A DNA stretch of 64,000 nucleotides from Alcaligenaceae bacterium (GTDB lineage: Bacteria; Pseudomonadota; Gammaproteobacteria; Burkholderiales; Burkholderiaceae_B): the NCBI GenBank assembly GCA_013416395.1, contig JACCEP010000003.1, positions 1-64,000 of the forward strand. The letters are read 5' to 3'. Of this stretch, positions 53,799-61,743 are shown one piece after another. The position numbers and the translations under genes were made by a program. The stretch's first letter is position 1. Each line of letters opens with the position of its first letter. Below the pieces are notes generated by a model, which did not search any database, was not told where the DNA came from, and saw nothing but the letters and a program-made list of their open reading frames with translations.

Positions 53799-54791
53799 AT
53801 GATCCAGCGAAGTAATTTGCGAAAAGGTTTTCGCCATTTTTTGACGGGTAGCGTCACGTTTGCACTGATCGGCATGGCAACGGCTGCGCAAGCCTGGCCA
53901 GACCGGCCTATAAAAATGATTGTGCCGTTTCCCGCCGGGGGCATTAATGATGTGGTCGGGCGCCTAACCGCTGCCCAGCTGGAAAAAGAACTAAATACCA
54001 CCGTTATCGTTGATAACCGCACCGGCGCCGGGGGCACCATCGGCACAGCACTGGCCGCTGGAAGCGAGCCTGATGGCTATACGATTCTTCTTGGTGCCAG
54101 CAGCACGATCGCCGTCGCGCCCAATTTATATAAAAATCTGACTTATTCACCGACGAAAGATCTTCAGGCCATAGGTGGCATTGCTTCAGCGGCCAGTGTG
54201 CTCGTGGTTGGCGAAAAATCAAAATGGAAGGATTTAGATCAATTAATTAACGCCGGCAAGCAGGATTCCGCCCATCTTAATTATGGGTCGGCCGGCGCGG
54301 GAACCAGTCACCACATTCAAACCGAAATGCTTAAACTGCGCACAGGCGCGAAATGGACGCATGTGCCGTATCGCGGCGGTGCGCCTGCCATGACAGACTT
54401 GATTGGTGGCCAGATTGATTTTCTTCTGGAGCCGCTACCCACAGCGCTGCAGAACATCAATTCGGGCCGCGTCCGACCGATTGCCGTCACCACCAAAAGT
54501 CGCTCTTCAGCGTTGCCTGAGGTTAAAACGATGGAAGAGCTAGGTGTTAAAGACTTTGATGCATCACTCTGGTTTGGCGTGTTTGTGCCTGCTGGCGTTG
54601 ACGCTGAAAAAACGGCAATACTGAGCGACGCCTTGAAACGCGTTTTTGCAAAAGAGCAAGTCAAGAAGGATTTTGCCGAGCGTGGCCTTACCACCTATGA
54701 CGGCACGCGCGAGCAATTTAATGACTTTGTCGTGTCGGAAATTAAAGTTTGGGGTGACGTCATAGATCGCGCCAAGATCAGTGTGGAATAG
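53799..54791 (+). CDS. Bug/TctC-family periplasmic solute-binding receptor
   Basis: A 330-aa secreted protein. The signal peptide runs to about residue 32 (ATAAQAW), followed by WPDRPIKMIVPFPAGGINDV, VIVDNRTGAGGTIGT and YGSAGAGTSHHIQTEM, the Bug-fold ligand regions. It has no tctA/tctB partner in the window. It is followed about 140 bp later by a complete DctPQM TRAP transporter, so two uptake receptors of different families sit side by side. The ORF start at 53799 has AAGGAG upstream. Confidence 0.92.
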   Translation: MIQRSNLRKGFRHFLTGSVTFALIGMATAAQAWPDRPIKMIVPFPAGGINDVVGRLTAAQLEKELNTTVIVDNRTGAGGTIGTALAAGSEPDGYTILLGASSTIAVAPNLYKNLTYSPTKDLQAIGGIASAASVLVVGEKSKWKDLDQLINAGKQDSAHLNYGSAGAGTSHHIQTEMLKLRTGAKWTHVPYRGGAPAMTDLIGGQIDFLLEPLPTALQNINSGRVRPIAVTTKSRSSALPEVKTMEELGVKDFDASLWFGVFVPAGVDAEKTAILSDALKRVFAKEQVKKDFAERGLTTYDGTREQFNDFVVSEIKVWGDVIDRAKISVE

Positions 54792-54934
54792 AACACGGGC
54801 CTGGCTGGCTCTCTAGGTGATGACGTCGGCCGATTGCTTTTATTAATTATTTTAAGGAAGGCGAGGCTTGTGCGTGGCCAGGTAAGTTTAACAATCCTTT
54901 GGCTATGGGCAAAAGCATCGACGCAAAAAAAACC

Positions 54935-55912
54935 ATGAAACGAATTATAAGTCTTAGTATCGCCGCGTTATTTTTTAGTTCTGCAGCCATGGCAAAGCCA
55001 GTAAGTGCCAATTTTGGACATGGATTTCCTCAAGGCTCGATTCACCACGAGGCGGCGACGGAATTTGCCAAGGAAGTGAGTGAACGCAGCGACGGTGCGA
55101 TAAATGTTCACGTGTTTCATTCTGGCCAGTTGGGTAGCGCACGTGAAATGTTCGAAGGCCTGCAATTGGGGTCGCTGGAGATGACTTGGGTTCCTACTGC
55201 GCGTATCAGTGGCTTTGCGCCTCAACTTCAGTTGTTCGATCTTCCGTTTGTTTTCAAGGATATGGATTTCCTTGAGCAGGTGGTCGATGGTGATGTCGGA
55301 ACGAAGTTGTTGGACTCTCTTGCAGATCAGCAGGTAACCGGGGTCGGCTTCTATATCGATGGGTTTAAGGCAATGACGGCCAATAAGCCTTTGCGCACGT
55401 TAGAAGATTTTAATGGCGTCAAGTTCAGGACGATGGAAAGTGAAATCGTCATGTCTTTCTACCGTTCGCTTGGGGCAAACCCAGTTCCCATGGATTACGC
55501 CGAGGTATACAACGGTTTGCAAATGGGGACTATTGATGCCCAAGAAAACCCAGTGGTGTTGATCCATGACATGAAGTTTCATGAAGTGCAGAAGCATCTG
55601 ACTATTTCTGAACATGCCGCGCTGGCTGGTGTTCTTGTATACAGCACACAATGGTTTAAGGGTCTTACAGACGAACAACAAGCCATGTTGATGGATGCCG
55701 GACGCAAACTGGTAAAACGTCAACGTCAATTGGCGCAGGATGTGGAAAAGAAGGATCTAGAGACAATCAGGAACGCTGGCGTCAAGGTGTATGCATTAAC
55801 TGCCGAAGAAAAACAGCCTTTGCGAGAAGCCACTAAAGGGATTCAGTCGGAGTACGTCAAAAAGAATGGTGACGAGATGCTCAAGCAGATTGAGGCCCAG
55901 GCCAGTAAATGA
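54935..55912 (+). CDS. dctP: TRAP transporter solute-binding protein (DctP)
   Basis: About 325 aa. A Sec signal peptide (MKRIISLSIAALFFSSAAMA, cut near KPVSA) is followed by the DctP fold (NVHVFHSGQLGSAREMFEGL, FRTMESEIVMSFYRSLGANP, YNGLQMGTIDAQENP). I chose the ATG at 54935 because the signal peptide then starts normally; in-frame starts at 54905 and 54899 exist, and none has a good ribosome binding site. It binds a carboxylate for sodium-driven uptake by the two membrane subunits that follow with overlapping genes. Confidence 0.9.
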   Translation: MKRIISLSIAALFFSSAAMAKPVSANFGHGFPQGSIHHEAATEFAKEVSERSDGAINVHVFHSGQLGSAREMFEGLQLGSLEMTWVPTARISGFAPQLQLFDLPFVFKDMDFLEQVVDGDVGTKLLDSLADQQVTGVGFYIDGFKAMTANKPLRTLEDFNGVKFRTMESEIVMSFYRSLGANPVPMDYAEVYNGLQMGTIDAQENPVVLIHDMKFHEVQKHLTISEHAALAGVLVYSTQWFKGLTDEQQAMLMDAGRKLVKRQRQLAQDVEKKDLETIRNAGVKVYALTAEEKQPLREATKGIQSEYVKKNGDEMLKQIEAQASK

Positions 55913-56436
55913 ATCGACGTAAAAAAGGGTGGAATTGGCTCCGATCAGCAGAGGAAACCTTTATAGGAGTTCTTTTGCTGGTCATTACCGGGGTAATCTT
56001 TGCCAATGTTGTTCTGCGCTACGCGTTTGGCTCAAGTTTAAGTTGGGCAGAAGAGCTTGCTAGGTATGGCGTTATCTGGATCACGTTCATCGGCGGTAGT
56101 GTATGCGTCTATCGTCGTTTGCATATTGCAGTCGATATCTGGGGCGAGCATCTCAGTTACCGTGTCAACCGCTGGTGGCTTGCTGGCGTGCATGCACTTA
56201 GTGCGGCGACTTGTGGTGCCTTCGTCTGGTACTCGACACAGCTTGTCATGAAAGCCACTCAGACCCATCAGAAAACCATCGCCTTGGGGCTACCCATGTG
56301 GCTAATGTACGGTGCCATGACGATTGGCGGAACGCTCATGTTTTTTCGCTTCCTGATATTAGTCTGGACGCCTCCGCCAGTAGTGTCCAACAATCTACCA
56401 CCTGATAATGCCTCTACTGATAGGACGGATTCGTAA
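55909..56436 (+). CDS. dctQ: TRAP transporter small membrane subunit (DctQ)
   Basis: A 175-aa protein with four helices (about 17-37, 48-68, 88-108, 128-150) and the DctQ motif NVVLRYAFGSSLSWAEELAR. It supports the large DctM subunit. Its ATG overlaps the dctP stop by 4 bp and its stop overlaps the dctM start by 1 bp. Confidence 0.93.
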   Translation: MNRRKKGWNWLRSAEETFIGVLLLVITGVIFANVVLRYAFGSSLSWAEELARYGVIWITFIGGSVCVYRRLHIAVDIWGEHLSYRVNRWWLAGVHALSAATCGAFVWYSTQLVMKATQTHQKTIALGLPMWLMYGAMTIGGTLMFFRFLILVWTPPPVVSNNLPPDNASTDRTDS

Positions 56437-57713
56437 TGCTGGGCTTTACGGGTGCATTAATTGGTCTAATGTTGTTAAGGACGCCTCTTTTTGTCGCTTT
56501 CTTACTGACATCGTTGGTTTACATTGCGCTGTTCACAAACATACCGCCAAGCATTGTGGTTCAGCGTACCTTTTCGGGCCTCGATAAATTTCCCCTGATG
56601 GCCGTCCCCTTGTTCATACTTGCGGCAAACGTTATGGGCCGGGGCGGGATGTCTACACGTATTATTGACTTCGCCAAGTCGCTGGTTAGCCCTATGCCCG
56701 GCGGCCTTGCACTTGCAACTGTTTTAGCATGCATGCTGTTTGGTGCAGTGTCAGGTTCGAGCCCGGCGACCGTTATTGCAATCGGGGGCATCATGTACCC
56801 CGCGTTGATCAAAAGCGGCTATGCCCCCGGCTTTTCAACTGGCCTTATCAGCGCAAGCGCATCCGTGTCAGCGATTATTCCGCCAAGTATCGGAATGATC
56901 ATTTATGGCACGGTGGCCAATGTCTCGATAGGCAAGTTATTTATTGCGGGGATCATACCCGGGATCTTGTACGGCCTCATGTTCATGCTGTATGCCCTGG
57001 CTTTATGCTTGTGGAATGGCCACAAAAGCAATGACCATTATCGCTGGGAGCAAATTCTCAGCTCACTTAAGCGAGCCATCTGGGCGCTCGGTGTGCCCAT
57101 CATCATCATTGGTGGCATATATGGCGGGATCGTAACGCCCACAGAATTTGCTGCAGTGGCTGCGGTATATACGATTTTTGTTGCAATGGTCGTGTACCGT
57201 GAAGTGGACGTAAGGGGTTTACTGAATATTGCCATTGATTCTGCTGCAATCACTGCACAGATTATGATTTTGATTGGTGCCGCGTCGGCGATGGCATGGT
57301 TACTGACTATTGAACGGGTTCCCGTCGAAATTTCACAATGGTTGACCAGCACGTTCAGTTCCAAGATTGCTCTTCTGCTCATGATCAACCTGATTCTGGT
57401 CATCGCTGGCATGTTTTTAGATCCCACGTCGGTAACGGTGATCTTTGCGCCATTGTTTCTTCCAGTCGCCAATGCTATCGGCGTAGACCCGATTCATCTT
57501 GGCATTATCATTTTGGTAAACGGTGCGCTGGGCATGTTTACACCTCCGTTCGGGTTCAACCTGTTTGTGGCGTCATCGCTGTTTAACACGTCGATGGTCC
57601 GTCTTGCGCGCGCAGTTATACCGTTCATCATCTTGTCGATTTTGGTTGTTTTGATGGTTACGTTTATTCCAGCACTGTCACTCTGGTTGCCGCAGACATT
57701 CCAGCCGTTTTGA
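56436..57713 (+). CDS. dctM: TRAP transporter large membrane subunit (DctM)
   Basis: A 425-aa polytopic protein with about 12 helices and the family segments FSGLDKFPLMAVPLFILAAN, SGSSPATVIAIGGIMYPALI, SVSAIIPPSIGMIIYG and FTPPFGFNLFVASSLFN. It carries out sodium-coupled import of the DctP ligand. With DctP and DctQ the transporter is complete. The stop at 57713 is followed by a probable RidA fragment on the other strand. Confidence 0.94.
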   Translation: MLGFTGALIGLMLLRTPLFVAFLLTSLVYIALFTNIPPSIVVQRTFSGLDKFPLMAVPLFILAANVMGRGGMSTRIIDFAKSLVSPMPGGLALATVLACMLFGAVSGSSPATVIAIGGIMYPALIKSGYAPGFSTGLISASASVSAIIPPSIGMIIYGTVANVSIGKLFIAGIIPGILYGLMFMLYALALCLWNGHKSNDHYRWEQILSSLKRAIWALGVPIIIIGGIYGGIVTPTEFAAVAAVYTIFVAMVVYREVDVRGLLNIAIDSAAITAQIMILIGAASAMAWLLTIERVPVEISQWLTSTFSSKIALLLMINLILVIAGMFLDPTSVTVIFAPLFLPVANAIGVDPIHLGIIILVNGALGMFTPPFGFNLFVASSLFNTSMVRLARAVIPFIILSILVVLMVTFIPALSLWLPQTFQPF

Positions 57714-57714
57714 G

Positions 57715-57915
57715 TAGGGGAGGCAGGCTCGTTGTATACAACGCGTAGACACCGATTGTGGCGCGCGTGCTGCGGCCCGCTTCACCCAGCTCGGCAGCCA
57801 AATATTTAGACGCGAAGTCGGCCAGCCAAGATGTGCATTTGACATTCTCCCCGGCTTTTGCGACAGCCTCTGAACGGCGGGGCTTGCCGCGCACCGAGTC
57901 ATGCCTGACGTCCAT
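57715..57915 (-). pseudogene. Possible C-terminal fragment of a RidA/YjgF-family protein
   Basis: On the minus strand a frame reads ...ASKYLAAELGEAGRSTRATIGVYAL..., which resembles the conserved LxxxFGEAGRHARSAVGVxxLP end of RidA imine deaminases. The N-terminal two-thirds of the family are absent and the normal end (VEIEAI..) is not kept. The frame then runs antisense into dctM. It lies exactly where the TRAP genes meet the GC-rich region F, so it could be debris at an insertion boundary. Similarity was judged by eye. Confidence 0.4.
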
Positions 57916-58747
57916 TCAACCACGCTGCGAATCCCTGATCGCTTCCATCGTCCTCCATCGCGGCGTAGTACACCAGTCGCAAATGCCGATCCTGGTCAAT
58001 CGTCAACTTCGTGTAATGAAAGGTCACCGGCCCGAGCCCCTCCAGGCTAAGCCGCCGCCACCCGTAGTCGGAACCATGGATATCTTGCTCTTGCCACCAC
58101 TGCCGAAATTCCGGTGAGAGCCTCTCTAGTTCCTTAATCAATGCGCAGATATCTGGCTCCTGCGTTGCTTTGACGAAATCCCGACGAAAGTGGGAGAGCA
58201 TCTGTAGCGCTTGGTCACCCCAGGGATCGAACAGTGCTCGGGTGGGCCCATCGGCGAACAACATCCAAATCAGGTTTCGGTGCTCAGGAGAGTACGTCGA
58301 GAAATGGAAGACGTGATCAGCCGCAGAGTTCCACGCCAATACATCCCAGCGAAGGTTGATCACGTAGGCAGGGCGCGACACGAGATCTGCCATTAAGCGA
58401 TGGACCACAGCTGGAACAACGCACCACGTTTTGCCGGGCTCGGCCGGTGGACGTTGCTGGGTCAGCAAATACAGGTAGCGTCGCTCAGCGGCATCCAGCT
58501 TGAGGACACGTGACAGGTTGTCCAGAAAGGTGGCAGATACGCCGATGTCGCGGCCCTGCTCCAACCACGTGTACCAGGTTAGCCCTACCCCAGCCAACGC
58601 TGCCACTTCTTCACGCCTCAGGCCCGGTGTACGGCGACGCCCACCCGCTGGCAATCCAACTTCCGACGGGCTTAGTCGTTCGCGACGGCTGCGCAGGAAC
58701 TCGGATAGCTCCTTTCTGGTGCGTTCCATATTGCGAATAATACTCAT
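57899..58747 (-). CDS. XRE-family regulator with a MmyB-like ligand-binding domain
   Basis: A 282-aa protein with an N-terminal XRE helix-turn-helix (LSEFLRSRRERLSPSEVGLP, TPGLRREEVAALAGVGLTWYTWLEQGRDIG, both about 12-68) and a PAS-like MmyB domain (VINLRWDVLAWNSAADHVF, NLIWMLFADGPTRALFDPW). Proteins of this kind are abundant in actinobacteria and some proteobacteria. It is divergent from the ALAS-like operon with 154 bp of AT-rich DNA between, so it is the best candidate for that operon's regulator. Start 58747 or 58729. Confidence 0.88.
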   Translation of the reverse strand: MSIIRNMERTRKELSEFLRSRRERLSPSEVGLPAGGRRRTPGLRREEVAALAGVGLTWYTWLEQGRDIGVSATFLDNLSRVLKLDAAERRYLYLLTQQRPPAEPGKTWCVVPAVVHRLMADLVSRPAYVINLRWDVLAWNSAADHVFHFSTYSPEHRNLIWMLFADGPTRALFDPWGDQALQMLSHFRRDFVKATQEPDICALIKELERLSPEFRQWWQEQDIHGSDYGWRRLSLEGLGPVTFHYTKLTIDQDRHLRLVYYAAMEDDGSDQGFAAWLNGRQA

Positions 58748-58901
58748 CCGATTACTTCAAGTAATAGCATAAATAGTTAAATTGTAATAGATATAAATAG
58801 CGTCCACAATTCATTCGGGCTGCTGTTCTGGTTCGTGAACAGCCTGCGGAGGAGTCCGACGGATCGTCGTGGAGATGTGTTGAAAGGAAGGAGAAGCGGG
58901 T

Positions 58902-60143
58902 ATGTACCAGCACCTGTTGAATGAGAAGCTGAGTGGATTGAAGGCGGTGGGGCAGTACCGCACGTTCGTGACTCTGAACCGGATTTGTGGCCGGTATCCG
59001 CTGGCGCGCCTTGAAGGAAACGACGAGCGATTGGTCGTCGTTTGGTGCAGCAATGACTACCTCGGGATGTCACAACACCCTGTCGTGCGAAAGGCTATGC
59101 ACGAAGCGATCGACGCGTACGGTGCAGGTTCGGGCGGCTCGCGCAACATCGGCGGCACCCATGGCCTATATGGCCAGTTGGAGCGGAGCTTGGCTGAGTG
59201 GCATGGCAAGGAGGCAGCGCTAGTCTTTCCAACCGGCTTCAGCTCCAACGAAGCGACGCTGCAATGCCTGCTGCGGCAGATCCCAGATTGTGTGGTGATC
59301 AGCGATGAAAAAAACCATGCGTCTATTATTGATGGAATCCGAGCAAGTTCCGCGAACCGCAAAGTGTACCGCCACAATGATCTGGCCCATCTGGAAGCGC
59401 TGCTGACGGAGCACCCATACGAGACGCCGAAGATCGTAGTGTTTGAATCGGTGTACTCCATGGATGGTGACGTTGCCCCTATCAACGAAATCGTAGAAAT
59501 GGCCCGAAGGCACAACGCACTGACCTATCTGGATGAAGTGCATGCAGTGGGGATGTACGGCCCACGTGGGGCCGGCTTGGCTGCTCATAACGGTATCGCC
59601 AGCCAAGTGGATGTAATCCAAGGGACGATGGCGAAGGCGATAGGTGTGATAGGTGGCTACATCGCTGGCGCACGATGGCTAGTCGATGCGATTCGTTCGT
59701 TCGCGACGGGCTTCATCTTCACGACGTCCCTGCCGCCAGTCGTCGTGGCGGGATGCTTGGCTAGCATCGAACACTTGAAGGCGCAGTCGTACGAACGCGA
59801 GAGGTTGCACGTGCAAACCCGGCGCCTGCGGGATGCGCTTGATGCCTTGGACATACCGGTAATGTCATGCTCTACCACGCATGTGCTGCCGGTTCTGGTC
59901 GGGAATGCCGACAAATGCAAGGCTGCGGCTGAGCGGCTGTTGCATGTTCATGGGATCTACCTGCAACCGATCAATTTCCCGTCGGTAGCCGCAGGCACTG
60001 AACGCTTCCGGGTCAACGCCACGCCGAATCATAGCGATGCGCAGATCGACCAACTTGCCGAGGCGCTACGCGAGGTGTTCGCACATTTTGAAATTCCCTT
60101 CAAAACGCCCAGAACTTCTGCCGCTTTGCAGGAGGTGTCGTGA
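58902..60143 (+). CDS. 5-aminolevulinate synthase-like PLP enzyme with Ser at the glycine-selectivity position
   Basis: A 413-aa alpha-oxoamine synthase close to true ALAS along its length. It has NDYLGMSQHP (51-60), NHAS with the PLP-stacking His139, ESVYSMDGD, DEVHAVGMYGPRGAG (Asp211 for the pyridine nitrogen) and the Schiff-base Lys245 in GTMAKAIGVIGGYIAG. At the position of R. capsulatus ALAS Thr83 (GGTRNISGT), which excludes substrates larger than glycine, this protein has Ser80 (GGSRNIGGT). It probably condenses succinyl-CoA with an amino acid, possibly serine (inference). Betaproteobacteria make haem precursor by the C5 route, so this enzyme is likely for a secondary metabolite. A strong GGAAGGAG precedes the ATG; the next gene starts 1 bp after the stop. 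Confidence 0.93.
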   Translation: MYQHLLNEKLSGLKAVGQYRTFVTLNRICGRYPLARLEGNDERLVVVWCSNDYLGMSQHPVVRKAMHEAIDAYGAGSGGSRNIGGTHGLYGQLERSLAEWHGKEAALVFPTGFSSNEATLQCLLRQIPDCVVISDEKNHASIIDGIRASSANRKVYRHNDLAHLEALLTEHPYETPKIVVFESVYSMDGDVAPINEIVEMARRHNALTYLDEVHAVGMYGPRGAGLAAHNGIASQVDVIQGTMAKAIGVIGGYIAGARWLVDAIRSFATGFIFTTSLPPVVVAGCLASIEHLKAQSYERERLHVQTRRLRDALDALDIPVMSCSTTHVLPVLVGNADKCKAAAERLLHVHGIYLQPINFPSVAAGTERFRVNATPNHSDAQIDQLAEALREVFAHFEIPFKTPRTSAALQEVS

Positions 60144-60144
60144 C

Positions 60145-60645
60145 ATGCAGAAGGCCTCTTGGACGATTCGCCCGGCTGCGCTGTCGGATATTGACGCATT
60201 GGTATCGCTGCGTGCCCATTTGCTTGATGGCGCTTCCGAGGCGGTCTACGCGAGCCGTACGTCCGAAGAAAGTCGGCGCTGGAAGACCGCCTATCGACAG
60301 TGGCTGGCACAAGTCCTAGTGGTTGACGAACGGACACGGATCTTCGTTGCCGAGCAGGGGGGGGAAGTGTTGGCCTGCGCCACCGGCCTCATCAACCTGC
60401 GCCCGCCCGCGCCGGATTGCCTGAACGGCTGGTACGGTTGGGTGCAGTCGGTTGTGGTGGCGCCGGCGTACCGGCGCCAGGGTATCGCCGAGCGGTTGAT
60501 GCGCGAGTTGATGCAGTGGTTCGCTAAGCGCGGCGTAGCCAAGGTGCTGCTGGAGACAACCCCTGCAGGCGAGACGCTGTATCGCAAACTAGGCTTCTCG
60601 CACAGCCAAGAATGCCTGTTGATCTTTGAGGGAGAGCGGCCATGA
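60145..60645 (+). CDS. GNAT-family N-acetyltransferase of the ALAS-like operon
   Basis: A 166-aa single-domain GNAT. The acetyl-CoA loop is VQSVVVAPAYRRQGIAERLM (about 107-126, with the R-R-Q-G-I-A signature) and the C-terminal motif LYRKLGFSHSQECLLI. GGAGG lies before the ATG at 60145. It overlaps the next gene by 4 bp (ATGA). By position its likely substrate is the amino-ketone made by the ALAS-like enzyme, giving an N-acetylated product. Confidence 0.9.
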   Translation: MQKASWTIRPAALSDIDALVSLRAHLLDGASEAVYASRTSEESRRWKTAYRQWLAQVLVVDERTRIFVAEQGGEVLACATGLINLRPPAPDCLNGWYGWVQSVVVAPAYRRQGIAERLMRELMQWFAKRGVAKVLLETTPAGETLYRKLGFSHSQECLLIFEGERP

Positions 60646-61715
60646 GGCTGTTGATTGTCGGCTTGGGCTATGCCGGCCAACGCTACAGGCGTGCCTTTCG
60701 TTATCTCGCCAGCAAGCTGGATCTGCCGCTTGATATGGCCTATGTGGCGCGCAATGAGCGCAGCAGCGAAACACTACCGTACTATCCCGACGTGGCCCGT
60801 GCGCTGGCCGAGTTCCATCCCGATGTGGTGGTGGTCAGCGTCAACGACCACGGGCATGTGGGTATCCTGCGAGACTTGGCTGGGTTCGAGGGCTTCGTGC
60901 TCTGCGAGAAACCACTGGCGGCACCGTGTGACGACTGGCCGAGTGCCTGCGCCGGCCTGGCTCAGGCCAAAGGTTTCGCGCTGGATCTGGTGGAACGCTA
61001 TTCGGAAGCCACGCAGCGTCTGAAGGATCGGGTGGCCCAGCTGGGGTGGTTGCTGATCCGTGCCAGTTTCCATTGGGGCAAGGACAGGCTGAACGACTAC
61101 CGGCCCACCTGCGGCGTGAGCAGTGAGGTCATTCATGCCCTGGATCTGGTGCGGTGGATCGGTGCACCGGATGAAACATTGTGCGTGCACCAGGCGATCG
61201 GCATTGGCTCGGATTTCTCCCTCTCCGGCCCCGATGTGCCAGACACCGTAATGCTCACCGCCACCCTGGGCGAGGCGGTGGTGGCTGGCTATAGCAGCTT
61301 CGTGAACATCCAGCGACAGCGCACGCTGGACTTTTCGTTCGCCGACCCGGCGTGCCGGCTTTTTCACGCGCGGCTGGTCTACGACACCCCAGCTTGGGAT
61401 CACGACGAACTGCGCGTCTGGACACGCGACGGCGATGGGCGAGAGATACTGATGGACGAGTACCGCACATCTCCTGGAGAAGCCGGGCTGGAAACCCTGC
61501 TCAAGCTGTCGCGGCTGTGCGAAGACGTCCTGCACGTGGCCGCGCTGGACGCACCGCCTCGACAACCCTTTGCCGGCCTGGATGACGCGACCGACCTGCA
61601 ACGCCTGCTCGACGGCATCGGCCTGCAGCTGGGTACGCCGCCGGTGGGCCGCTATGTGCGTGGCGGGGCGCGCCTGCTCATCCCCGCGAGCGCGGACCTC
61701 GAAAGTCTCGGCTGA
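60642..61715 (+). CDS. Gfo/Idh/MocA-family oxidoreductase
   Basis: A 357-aa protein. N-terminal Rossmann fold with IVGLGYAGQRY (5-15) and the CEKPLAAP motif (88-95) that carries the conserved EKP Lys. The C-terminal alpha/beta substrate domain is present (HWGKDRLNDYRPTCGVSSEVIHALDLV includes the usual Asp/His region, about 143-170). It binds NAD(P)(H). In this operon it could reduce or oxidise the amino-ketone, or help remove water from a serine-derived hydroxymethyl group (inference only). Confidence 0.88.
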   Translation: MRLLIVGLGYAGQRYRRAFRYLASKLDLPLDMAYVARNERSSETLPYYPDVARALAEFHPDVVVVSVNDHGHVGILRDLAGFEGFVLCEKPLAAPCDDWPSACAGLAQAKGFALDLVERYSEATQRLKDRVAQLGWLLIRASFHWGKDRLNDYRPTCGVSSEVIHALDLVRWIGAPDETLCVHQAIGIGSDFSLSGPDVPDTVMLTATLGEAVVAGYSSFVNIQRQRTLDFSFADPACRLFHARLVYDTPAWDHDELRVWTRDGDGREILMDEYRTSPGEAGLETLLKLSRLCEDVLHVAALDAPPRQPFAGLDDATDLQRLLDGIGLQLGTPPVGRYVRGGARLLIPASADLESLG

Positions 61716-61743
61716 GGCCGATCAATCATTGGAAGGGCTAACT

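Noticed and set aside
60774-61601. 275-codon minus-strand frame over the oxidoreductase
   Set aside because: Shadow frame of a GC-rich gene; the plus-strand gene has ATGA coupling and clear motifs.
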